Shown: piece by piece, positions 12,101-23,009 of the stretch | How positions within the stretch are numbered: position 1 is the first letter of the stretch | Layout: every line of letters starts with the position of its first letter | Source of the DNA: Mansonella perstans | Taxonomy: Eukaryota; Nematoda; Chromadorea; Rhabditida; Onchocercidae | Direction: 5' to 3' | Length of the DNA stretch: 64,000 bases | Assembly (NCBI GenBank): GCA_037074765.1 | Contig: JBAMDO010000568.1 | Coordinates: 372,001-436,000, forward strand | Program-made: the position numbers and the translations under genes | Notes under the pieces: model-generated | Seen by the model: the letters and a program-made list of their open reading frames with translations, nothing else | Database searches by the model: none | What the model was told of the DNA's origin: nothing

Positions 12101-14135
12101 GAAAAATAATATACAAAGAAAAGAAAGAAGATAATAATAGTTGGAATTTCTAGTTCTCACGAAAAACAAACTTACTATTGGAATCACTGTGTACAAATGT
12201 GAAAGCGATTGACATTGCAACTGCCGAGAAAGAACGGAATGAAATGGAAATTAAAGTAGATAAAATGGGTATTGCCCATATTTTTCTTCGAATTTTATTG
12301 TCAGTTTTTCTATTCATGTCTGTGATCCACGATACCGCCTTCTTTGACAATATCATTTTCGACATATCATGTTTACTTTGATCCTTACAGTTGTGAAATT
12401 TCATTGTCAAATTATAATTCCCTTTTAAGAGAAAATCTACCATGATGTGATCACCAGTGGTGTATCGTTCATTAATGAGCTTTGCATTGATGAATCCAAG
12501 TCACTGGGTAGACCTATCACACGTGATTATTCGGCGAATATTGTAAATCAGATCAGGTTGTATTGTGTTTTTCATCTTTGTTTCAATAACTTTTCAGAAT
12601 GCTAATGCGTCATTTATGAATAGTGATGATGCGACTCTAATTAATCAAACAGATTATAGGGAAATGCTAGAAGAATCACGTCGTCGAAGGTGGCGTTGTC
12701 AGCATTTGGCAGATGTTCGCAGATTAAAAATTCACCAGTTTTTACAACTCTACACATGTGAAAAAGATGGCCACCAGGTATTGCATAATATTAAAAATTT
12801 CTCAGTAGAGTTTAGAGGACCGCAAAAGGGAAATAATAAAATATTTAATTTTCAATTAGTAATAACTATAACAACAACAAATTAGTAATAACTATAACAA
12901 TATGGTATTGTTTTTTGGAATAATAGGAGAATTTGAAATAGTTCAAATAGTATATGTTTCAGGTAGTGCTTTGGATTGAAGAACTTTACGAAACATTAGC
13001 GAATGGATATGACGAGATATTACATGATTTTGAACAGCTACGCCTCGCGCAAGAAAATATTTTAAAACTTGGAGAAACCGCGCGTGTTAGTTCTCTAATT
13101 ACAATTGCTGACTAGTTCATTGATCAAGAATTCAACTGGAGTCATCCTTGCCAAAAATTTATCAGCTGATTGCGAAGATTACCTATTTAGGATTTCTTTA
13201 ATCTCATTTCCCAATGTTTTTACTCAGTTTTAGTTAAGGATTTCAAATAAATTTTATTTTCCTAAATTCTAGAGCACATATGGGTATGGTAAACAGCTAT
13301 GTCAAGTAGTGCTCGTATTAAGAAGATCGTTAAGACTGGAAGTTCAGCCTGGATTAAAATTGAATCAGAGATTAGAATCGATTTGGGAAAAATTTCATCG
13401 TGCTTTGAGCGAAAAAGAAATGGAATTTGATACCTTTGGTGCCTTTCATCCCACAATTTACAGAGTAATTCATTTTACAATGTTTAAAGAATCTGCAACA
13501 TTCTGATAAAAGAATTTTTCCTTTTAAAGCATTAATTTTTCTAAATGCAGTCTTATCAGCAGATAATTGAGCGTCTTGATCAGTTATCGCTCCAGCTCGA
13601 TGAAAAAGCTTTAGAAAGGCGTTCAGAAGAAACATCGCTTACTGATCAAAGAAGAGGTATTACAAATGACATTCAGGTATTGAAGCAGGTTGCTGACATT
13701 TTAATCCAGGAACTGGATAGTAAAATATTCAGGTAATCTTGGATCTCTTTTGTAGTTCTTTATTGTAGATTGTTTTGAAGTTAATTAAAGAGCTAAGCAA
13801 TGAAATGTCCAATCTCAAAAATTTTCCAAATTCTATCCAGTATTCCCACTTGTGAATTGTATTTGTCTCTACGGACTTTCTCCGAAATAATAGCTAGCAT
13901 AATTTCTGCATGGAATTTAAGGCTATAGTTTGAAAAAAAAAAGGAGGATATAGATTTCAAAAAGTTGATTAACTGAAGAGAGAACTATTTCAGAAACAGA
14001 AATAATGCAGATGCTTCCTGGGTTCGAATTCTAAATCAGATTAAACGAAAATTTGCTGAAGTAAAGCAAAAACAAAATAAATTGGAGAGAATCCGTGAGG
14101 ATGAAGAATGTTGCGAAAATGTCCGAAGGATTTAA
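9133..14135 (+). CDS. SESTD1: SESTD1 orthologue: CRAL-TRIO domain plus spectrin repeats
   Basis: Human SESTD1 (Solo) is a cytoplasmic protein that binds phospholipids and Ca2+, interacts with TRPC channels, and acts in planar cell polarity and Rho control. Exons: 9133-9184, 9275-9403, 9702-9859, 9984-10091, 10360-10473, 10558-10681, 10849-10958, 11356-11571, 11748-11939, 12154-12268, 12430-12542, 12598-12777, 12963-13085, 13273-13464, 13551-13732, 13994-14135. They total 749 codons plus stop (human 696 aa) with every phase consistent. The CRAL-TRIO/Sec14 part (about residues 15-187) shows GFTVIIDGRK and LPHALGGTLRYD. The spectrin part shows the family block LADVRRLKIHQFLQLY and ARSTYGYGKQL, close to human VDVRRLKMLQMVQLF and AQSTYDYGRQL. 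There is no RhoGEF domain, so it is not a Trio/Kalirin or MCF2 relative. The start follows an acceptor-like TTTGCAG. AATAAA at 14434-14439 may end the transcript. Poly-T runs flank exon 6. Confidence 0.92.
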
Positions 14136-17100
14136 TCTACAACCGATGGATGGTGTGTGCAATGAAAGTGCAAAATGTAATGTTGCGATATCAAAAAATA
14201 CACATCGTACAGCTGATATCTATCCATTAGAACACTCTTTGAGTTAGTATTGTAATTGTACAGCACAAATATTCTTTGAAATATCCGAAAGATTTTAAGT
14301 AAGTTGAAATTAAGCAGCAATTTGAGCAGCTGTAATTTATTTTAATCGATTAGGCAATATCGCTGCAAATGAATTAAGTATTGCGCATATGTAATGAACT
14401 GTTCTTATAAAAATACTTTTGTAAGTCAATTCAAATAAAAATAAACACAAGAAAGACAATTGGGCATTTTTCACGAACAGTATCCTGAATTGTTTGGACC
14501 TCCGCTAATAACAAACAGTATCAAAAATTCTGGTTGCAATCTCTTTTCCTGTCGACGATTAAACATCTTTTTTATTTTTCGGACTGACATGTAAGCTTTC
14601 CTACATATTGCTGTCGGAGTTGTTTTTCATCTCTTAAAATAGCAAATGTTACATTTGTTTAAGGGAAAGAGAAAATGTAGAAAGAACAGTGACGATTGAA
14701 CACAATGGTTTTGGAATGGGTTAAGTAGAAAGACTGTTTGTTCATTTCGAACTAATGATGAATTCTGATTCAAGTGATAAGCGAACGGGGCAGGTAATGA
14801 AGAGGCTATATGGATTTCTGATCAACCATTCGATGCAATAATCTGATCTTATCCAATCGATACATATTAAGTTTTTTGTCTTTCTGGAACATAAAAAAGG
14901 CAAAGTATTAGTATTTTTTAGCAAAGTACTTTTTTTTTTTTTTTTAGCAAAATTATTAGCAAAGTATTTTTTAGCAAAATCTTCATTTCAATTCATTTCT
15001 TTTTCAAATATGGTTTCAACATGTCTAGCATAACACTACTTGAATTTCATACTGCAAAAGGACAATCAAATGCCTGATTACTCCATAGTTTTCTAAAGCT
15101 ATATCGTATCCTGATACGGCTTGTAAAGCATTACCTTTAAGACACGAATACAAGTAATTTAGTTTTTGAATTTTCGGAATTGGTTATGAATGGATTGCTG
15201 CATCAAAGCTGCTCCAAAATTGTCGCCATAAAAAGATCGTATGTTAATTGCTCGGGAATAAAAATTAAATCGATAAAATAAAACGAGCGGTAAAAAATTT
15301 GTACCTTAGGAAGCTATAGAAGACTACTGCATTTTGACAAAAATAATCTTATTAACTATGTCATTGTGTAACACAATAAAAGAATTATCGCAGATTTCAG
15401 TGTTTTCTAATATAATGACAGCAATCTCATTGTTTGACAACAACTATTATTATACTTATTCATAGAAGTAGAAAATAGTTGCAATCAGACTTGAAATCGA
15501 AAAGTCTATTTGAGCTCCCCTTGTGCAGTAAGTTTAGGATAAATTAATCTCAACAAAAATTGCCGAAAAATTTAGAGGATTCGATCCTCATTTCAGGAAA
15601 AGATCGAGGTTTCGATTCTTGCCTTTGATAAACAGCATCTTAACAATCGTTGCTATAGTCATTCGCGATTAAAATTTCGATATGAAAAAGCGGTGATATA
15701 GCTCATCTTACATGATCAAAACAGTTTCTCAGCAATGCTAAATGAAATGAAATGGAATTTTTATGATATTCAAAACTTCAGCTATCTTTGATTTTAGACA
15801 TTGATTAATCCCTTAACATCTATGTGATTATTTAGATATTCAGAATTTGCAATTTATTTAAAGGCTGAATTCAATCCTCATGATTACTGCACTCTGCAAA
15901 GACTACAACTAGCAGAAGTTTAAGTCGGACTTGTCTTTTGTTACTAGCATGATAATTAATTTTTGGTCTCTTCTCGTTTTAAATTTTATTTCAAACTATG
16001 AATATCGAAAATTCTTCATTAGACATAAGAAATGTCTCTTCAAAATCAAAATTTTTTATTCGGTGCATCCAATCATAATTTGCTTTCATCAGTAAGAAGA
16101 TTAAAGCATTTTGTTTTTGCATCTGCCAATTACTGCTTTCTTATCTGTTATTCCCTTTCGCAAAAAGAGTATTTTGGCCTGGTAAATGCCGGTCCGATAA
16201 AGAACTCGCTCCATCAGGGAATGCACCTTATTCCATTTATCATTTTTCAGAAAGTTGGCTGGAAAGTTTGTTACATGTTTTCTATCAAATACAGTCACTC
16301 GAAACATAATCACCTGGTAGAGTAATGTAAGTGATGTTTCCTTTTGGTAAAATGCAGATTCTCTTCAAGCATTCACATATGATCCTAAATAACTGAACTA
16401 AATTTAGCTTTTTTCCTGATCTTATAGCAACAGCTAACATAAATTGAGTTGCATTTGGTACAATTATTTCTTATATAAAAATAAGGCTAATTCAATAATG
16501 ACGTCAATCCTGAAGTGTCGAGGGAGTAAAGTGTAACCTGCTTAAGTTAATATGATTTCTGGCTAATGACTGCTATTAACTGACATTCATGCTTTCTAAC
16601 GACATAATTTTGATCATTAATCACTTTATATATCGTATAACGACATATAAAAATCTTTTTGCTTCATATACAAATATGTTTGGAAATATAGTGCATATCA
16701 CAAAAAGATAAAGGGTAAATTCTATCGTAGATCTGGCAGGTAAATTCTATCGTAGATCTGGCAATAAATAATACATGATTCATCATTAAACATTAGGCCA
16801 TTTTATGACATCGAATCTATATTTGAAGCCCACTTATTTCTAAAGCTAAATTATTGTTTTCGAAAAGTAACAACCATTTATATTCCCTTTAAGTAATAAA
16901 AAATGAAAATCTTTCTTATTTTGTAACACTGTTTTGAAATTTCAGCGATTATTTCAGTTAAATAAAATTCACTCAGAAAGAGAAATGTGGCAGTAATATT
17001 CTATTACCAATTCTTTAATCATTTTATACTTTTCTATTTCAATTTTCCGATGTAATTTTCAATACTTTTGATTTTTTATGACGCTATTTTTCAGCAATGA

Positions 17101-18297
17101 AAAACTGTTGAGTCAGATTCACATTTTTAAAAAAATGACGTAAATATAATAATATTATAGAAACAGCACTCAAAAAGGTAACATCAGGAGGTGCAGTTGT
17201 TGGGCTCACATCTCTTCGAGAATTTACTTTCATTTAAATTTCCAACTACCATCTTCTTAAGCTTTAACACTCTATAAAATGACAGTTTTCAGACATGGAC
17301 TTACAATCAGTATTAGACTAAAATGAACGATTGTGCCAGTAAGGTAGAATTGGTTATCAGTAGTATGCCACAAATTTTGAAGTAAAGAAATCAATGTTTC
17401 TCCACTCTAATTCTAGAATTGGACAGAGTTTTCCATTTTCCTATACTCATTAGATTACCTCTCAAATGATTAATTCTTTTCTTTTTTTTAAAACGCATTT
17501 GGTTGCAAAAGCAGAAATACATCATCTATTTTCTCTTATCAGTAAATTTTTTCGGAATTAAAAAGTAATTTGGCAAATTTCAACTTAACAGGAAAATACT
17601 TTCTTCACAGAATTATAACGAAGAGAACGTCAATGATGAATTAAATTTGCTATTTAAATTAAGTGCTATTTAAATCAAGTTCATATTTAAATCAAGAGTT
17701 TGTAATGAACTTAAACTAATTTAATGCCAGAATTTAGTCCCTTAACAGCAAGTCTTTTCATTAACCAACGAACCTAAACCATTAGTCCTAAAATACTTCA
17801 CGTTCATTCGTAGCTTAAAAATTTGTTTGTTTTGCAACTTTCAATTCTCTAATGACTCGTGATTCATTTATATGCTAAATTAAAATCAGGTGCAGTGAAA
17901 TTAATCCAAATGGTTTTGTGTTATTAATTAAATGAAAGTGCTGAAGATGTGTTGTGCCTGTTTGCTTGTTTTGAATTAAATTAAATGAGACATAATTTTG
18001 AGATGCAAAATATGTGAATGCTTTAACTGTTAAGTATAGCCCCAGAGCTAATGAAATGACATTCCAGTAGTTGATAATGAGCTTTAATCCTCATGAGACT
18101 CGTAAAATAAATCCATCTGCCAGTCAGGTTTCACATTACTACTATAATGAAGCTTTAGATCTAATTAATACCAGTTAAATTTGGTGTAGTTGCGTAGACT
18201 GGCATCCATTTTCGTTTGATTTCATTGTAAAAAATCGAACTTATTGTTGCAGCATATTCGACAAATTCCTACTGATCAGAACATTTCGTCTTGGGAA
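14136..18297. other. Intergenic region between SESTD1-like gene and nlp-12
   Basis: AT-rich, about 4.2 kb. The first 300 bases are probably the 3' UTR of the SESTD1-like gene. A run of repeated TTTTTTAGCAAA-type words lies around 14915-14985, next to a long T tract. GAGGATTCGATCCTC at about 15575-15589 is a short inverted repeat, followed by a B-box-like AGGTTTCGATTC near 15607. An open frame at 16032-16325 has no domain or codon signature I trust. The end of the region should hold the promoter of the neuropeptide gene, with an acceptor-like TTGTTGCAG ending at 18251, 47 bases before its ATG. Confidence 0.5.
16714..16763. repeat. 25-bp direct duplication
   Basis: Two perfect head-to-tail copies of a 25-bp word beginning GGTAAATTCTATCG, at 16714-16738 and 16739-16763. 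No gene is nearby. Confidence 0.9.
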
Positions 18298-20551
18298 ATG
18301 CTTCGCTGCTGGATCATTTCAATACTCTTCATTTTTGCTTTCATCAGTACCACTGTAAATTGCAATTTGCAGCCCGATCGTTTCGACAGGCAAGATCGCG
18401 ACTACCGACCGCTGCAGGTTAGTCCTCTCTTTAATTTCATTTTTTTTTAAATCAAATTTAAAAATTACCTTATGAAAATGTAATCTAAATTTTCAAATTT
18501 GCATTGAGATTCCGTTTTTCAGCATTTCGATTACTTCGTTTGTAAATTTCCGGACCATAAACTGTGTTCAATGGGCTGTTTAAAAACTGGAGATGATTGA
18601 GACTAAATATAATTTCAATATAAGCTTTTTGCTTCTTAACTCCTTGTAACTCCTTGTTTCAATTTGATAAAATATGTAACCTCCGTACAAATGGAATCTT
18701 TAGACTCGAAAAAAAGAATTAACGTTGTAAATTTTTCCTGTTGTAGAGAAAATCATATTAGTTATTTTCACCAAAATTCTGAACCAGAAAATGCAACTTC
18801 CATGAAACTTTTCACTCGTCCTTAAATGAATTCTTGACGAATTACCAGATAGATTCCCAAATTCCTATATGCTTGCAAATGAAGTTGTATTATTACAGAA
18901 CGACTATGCGCTCTATGGTCGAGAGTTATATTCGGATTAAGACTTCATTTTGGTTGCACTGAAATTCTTGCATTCTCTTTCTAATCACCGAAGACATTTA
19001 TTGCAAAAAATATAAAATTAAATGAAAAGGAAACACAAAATGAAAAAGGAAGAAATTTTTGTTGAAGAAACAAAGATTTTTTGAAATAATTTGTAAAATA
19101 GGGAATTTTTAGTGGTATTATAGATATTATGTAATTAGCTTATTTTATCTTTGGAAACCGTGTAGCATTTTTTCATTTTGGTAACTTACTACTATTATTG
19201 CGTGAACAATACGAGATGTCAAAAATATCAGAGACGACAAATATCTTGAAACTAAAAAGAACGTAAATCTTCATTTGTACACTTCAGACATAGTTTAGGA
19301 AGAAGCAATGACACGGATGATACTAAAACAATGGCTTGATTTTATGGTATGGAAATTCTCTTTATCATCTTTCAACTAATTCAAACTAAAGCAAACATTT
19401 TTGGGAATATTTTTTTTATCCCAATTAAAAGCAATGCAGCAATTTAAAGTTCCATGAAATCTAACTAGCAAACCGTTTCTTTACATAATCTTTTACGCTA
19501 ATGATCGACATTGAATTTGTTCTCAACAGATCGCTGTAGTATTTTTAACTTCTCATAGTCTCGTTTTTGAGACTTAAATAGTTCTCTTTATTTCTCAGTT
19601 CACCTTGATTTGAAACTATAAAATTTAAAACTTTTTGATATAAACTGAACAGTTGGGATGATTATCTGTATTGAAAGAAAAATTGCAGCAATTCCAAATC
19701 AAATCAAGAAACTTTTCCATCAAAAATAAGGAGTGAAAATTTCCCTTCACTTTTCATTGAAACTTGAAAAATCCGAACACTGAATATTAGCAAAACAAAA
19801 TCAGCACATAATTTTCAGATAATGTTGTAAAATCTGTTGCTCTACTCCCAAAATCTCTTGCTCCTCTGAAAACTTTATGCTTAGTCTGTACGCAGAGTCT
19901 GCCCCACGTCTTCATCATCTCGTCTGACAAGTTTATTTTTTCTGTCGTTTGAGAATTTCTTTTGACATAGATAACTTCTGATTGCTTTCCGTCAGTCTTA
20001 GTTTATCGTGATGACAGTTATTTCAACCTCTTCTTATTGTTCCATGACAGAGTTTCACATGTCACCATATTTAGATTCATCATCTTCATTGAGGTAACTA
20101 TCATAGCATAACAAATTGACAGAGTAGATAAGATAACTAATATTTTTGTTGATATTTTTTAAGTAAGTTTTTGGCATGAAAACATATGTTTGAGTTTTTA
20201 AGAAGTGGTCCTAGGTAGCATTCTGTACTAATCACTTCAGAAGCTGTTGACAATTAACACGAACCGTTGATGGGTTGATAACTTTGCTTAAATTTACTCC
20301 TTGCACCAGGTAAGTATAAATATGGAACCACTTAGACTAGAGTAAATGGATACTTTTTCTACACTGCTTGAGTTGTTGAGAAAATTAGCAGTACAGGAGT
20401 ACAATGGATATATCGTTGTACAATTCAAATTTTGCAGTTCGGCAAGCGAGATGGCCATCGACCACTACAATTTGGAAAGAAGAGTTTTCGACCGCTACAA
20501 TTTGGAAAGAGAGGTATGGATGAAGCATCAGATTACTTCTATGATATGTGA
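18298..20551 (+). CDS. nlp-12: NLP-12 neuropeptide precursor (RPLQF-amide, CCK/sulfakinin-like)
   Basis: Encodes secreted amidated neuropeptides. In C. elegans NLP-12 yields DYRPLQF-amide and DGYRPLQF-amide, which act on CKR receptors, notably CKR-2, in stretch-related locomotion control and food search. Exon 1 is 18298-18417 (40 codons) and exon 2 is 20438-20551 (37 codons plus stop), joined in phase 0 across a 2,020-bp intron that falls between PLQ and FG of the first peptide. Residues 1-22 (MLRCWIISILFIFAFISTTV then NC) form a signal peptide. Three peptides follow: DYRPLQFG-KR, DGHRPLQFG-KK and SFRPLQFG-KR. Each ends in Gly for amidation and a dibasic cleavage site. A short acidic tail GMDEASDYFYDM ends the precursor. 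The first peptide is preceded by a single Arg (QDR), so its N-terminus needs monobasic cleavage. AATAAA at 20874-20879 is a possible polyadenylation signal. Compared with C. elegans there is one extra peptide and Tyr is replaced by His in the second. Confidence 0.93.
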
Positions 20552-21744
20552 TCCTTAGAATAAGTTCAGATACAAATGAATTTGGAAATGTCAAAGTTTC
20601 AAACTTTAGTTCCTCATCATCTGTATTTTGTATTACTAATAGGGCAATAACAAATCATGTACTACCCATATCGTCCTACAGAATACATTTAGCTGTGCTT
20701 ATTAATCCTCAAAGTTCATTAAATTAATAGTATCCATTTTCAAAAGTTTTCTTTACAGAAGAAATGATAGAGTATCTATAAATATTTGAAGTAATCTCTG
20801 TAACCATTTTCGGACTTTGTCTTGTTTGCTTACTTTGGATGATATATCAATTACCATTATTTATTCCTCAGAAAATAAAACATGATGTTGTTGCTCTTGT
20901 TGATTTCAGTTCTCCACTATAAGAAGGTGCAATCTTGAAAGGTATCAGAAGATATGTCATTTCAACACCGATTCTAAAACAATTAGATCAGACAAAGCAA
21001 GATTGATGTTTAACTACAAATGATATTGTCGTGAAAGTTTTGACAGCTGAGCTTCACAGGGAACCGTTTCAAATGTTTACCTGGATAAATGATTGCTGAA
21101 GGCTTACTGATATGCGAGGAGTAAATTCTTATAACACAATTAGCAGAGAATACAAATCGCTTGGTTTTAATTATGTGCGATAGTAATGTGGCCTGAAGTT
21201 TGGTGTACTGGTTTTCTGAATCGAATCCAATTGAAGTGAATTTTACAGAATAAGCTACTGAATTGCTGGCCCCTTACAACTTCTTGCATAGCAGAAGTTC
21301 AATGTCTTCACAGTGACCTACACTTCAACTAGAGATGATTACAATATGTAACATTCTTTACAATATACCGACATCCTTACAGTATGTCGATGACTTCACA
21401 CAATTATATTTCACATTCTTTATGATTTGCCAATGATCTCAAATGATTCGCTTCTGATAAGAGTTATCATGCTAGCTACTTTTACAATGTACCGATTGAC
21501 CTGTTTATGCATAAACAATTACTCAAAATAAGTTTCACATTACAAATTTCTATTTTTATAAATTTAGTTAATTGAGAGATATTTCTACAATATAAAACAC
21601 TTTAATTATCCTGATATATTGCTACGTAATAAGTTGTTTGAGTTTCGCAAGTTACAATTGATCATCACTGAGGTAAGAATGAAGTAATATATTTTTTTAT
21701 CGCAGGATAAAATTATCAACGTCTAACTGTTAGGATTTCACACT

Positions 21745-21990
21745 TATAATTACTAAAAAGAATCTTCACGCACAGGAAGTCTTCTGATAATTACTAAAAA
21801 GAATCTTCACGCACAGGAAGTCTTCTGATAATTACTAAAAAGAATCTTCACGCACAGGAAGTCTTCTGATAATTACTAAAAAGAATCTTCACGCACAGGA
21901 AGTCTTCTGATAATTACTGAAAAGAATCTTCACACACAGGAAGTCTTCTGATAATTACTAAAAAGAATCTTCACACACAGGAAGTCTTTT
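21745..21990. repeat. 41-bp minisatellite, 6 copies
   Basis: Six head-to-tail units with starts at 21745, 21786, 21827, 21868, 21909 and 21950. Core words are GATAATTACTAAAAAGAATC and CACGCACAGGAAGTCTTCT. The units are nearly identical, the last two differing by single bases (CACACA for CACGCA), so the array is young or homogenised. Confidence 0.95.
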
Positions 21991-22638
21991 GCTTTTTTAT
22001 AAATAATACCGAATGCTGGAAAAATTATTTGAAATAAACAAGAACAGTTCAGTGTGAGAGTTAAAGATAAAAACAACCTGTATTATTCAGCACACTGAAA
22101 TTATCAGTAATAGTAATGAAATTGATAACCAACTGATAGCAAAAAGGTATTGATTAACATAAATATAAGAAAGGTCAGACAAAGTGAATGCAATAAAGCA
22201 GAAAAAAGGCTAATCTAAATTAGCCATTGAGTAAAGGATTACTGATATTGAGTAAAGGATTACTGATATAATTCATCATAACTGTTCTCTATTTCATTTC
22301 GTAATATTTTTTGAGTAATTGTTATGGATATTATAGAATTTCAAATAATTTTCAATAATTTTTAAAAAAAAAAATTTCAATTTTCAATTTTCAAATAATA
22401 TATCAAAATTATACGCAACATAATTTTCACAACGTATCACATTTACTTCAAAGTGACGTGTCATTTATGGTAATAATGTTGCAATGACACAAACATTTTC
22501 ATGTCGCGACGAGAATATCTAAGGACGCGTTTTAGTCGTTATTAGCTTAGTGTGAAGTGTCTGTGTGCTGTAGCTTAAGCTTTCTTGATTTCTTCGTGCT
22601 AATTTTTTTTTTTAGGTTTTACTTAGCTTAGGGAACGA

Positions 22639-22701
22639 ACCTATATAATAAAGGCCTATATAATAAAAAACCTATATAATAAAGGCAACCTATATAATAG
22701 G
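22639..22701. repeat. Short CCTATATAATA repeat cluster
   Basis: Four copies of CCTATATAATA separated by 3-8 bases, upstream of the SCAMP gene. The TATATAA core could mimic a TATA box, but the repetition suggests a simple-sequence expansion. Confidence 0.8.
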
Positions 22702-23009
22702 AAATTATTTAATGCGAGTTTTAAATTTTTTAACGATGATAATTATTGGATATGTTTGTTCGATCAATTCATAATCAATGATAATATGTGTACATGGAAT
22801 ATTTTTTCTTACTGAAACTTTTCATACTTTTATTTTCGTGAAAAAACATATATATATATGTATATATTATTGTTCATTTTTGTTTTATGTACAAGAAAAT
22901 TAATTTTTCGTATATTTTTTTTAATTTTTTCAATTTATCTTTTTTTTTACAGAATAACTGAACTGCAGTGCGTAGTACGAGAACGGTAGATTGGGAGTGG
23001 TTACACCCG

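Larger units (their letters stand above)
20552..23009. other. Intergenic region between nlp-12 and the SCAMP gene
   Basis: About 2.5 kb, very AT-rich, no gene seen. It carries a 41-bp minisatellite (21745-21990), a 21-bp duplication around 22226-22268, a cluster of CCTATATAATA words (22639-22701) and a TA microsatellite near 22846-22868. An acceptor-like TTTTTTTTACAG ends at about 22952, 57 bases before the SCAMP start. Confidence 0.5.

Noticed and set aside
15575..15620. Possible tRNA at a GTTTCGATTC box
   Set aside because: No A-box at the right distance and no cloverleaf; only a short inverted repeat.
16032..16325. 97-codon open frame on plus strand
   Set aside because: Overlaps an opposite-strand frame, AT-rich composition, no motif; likely chance.
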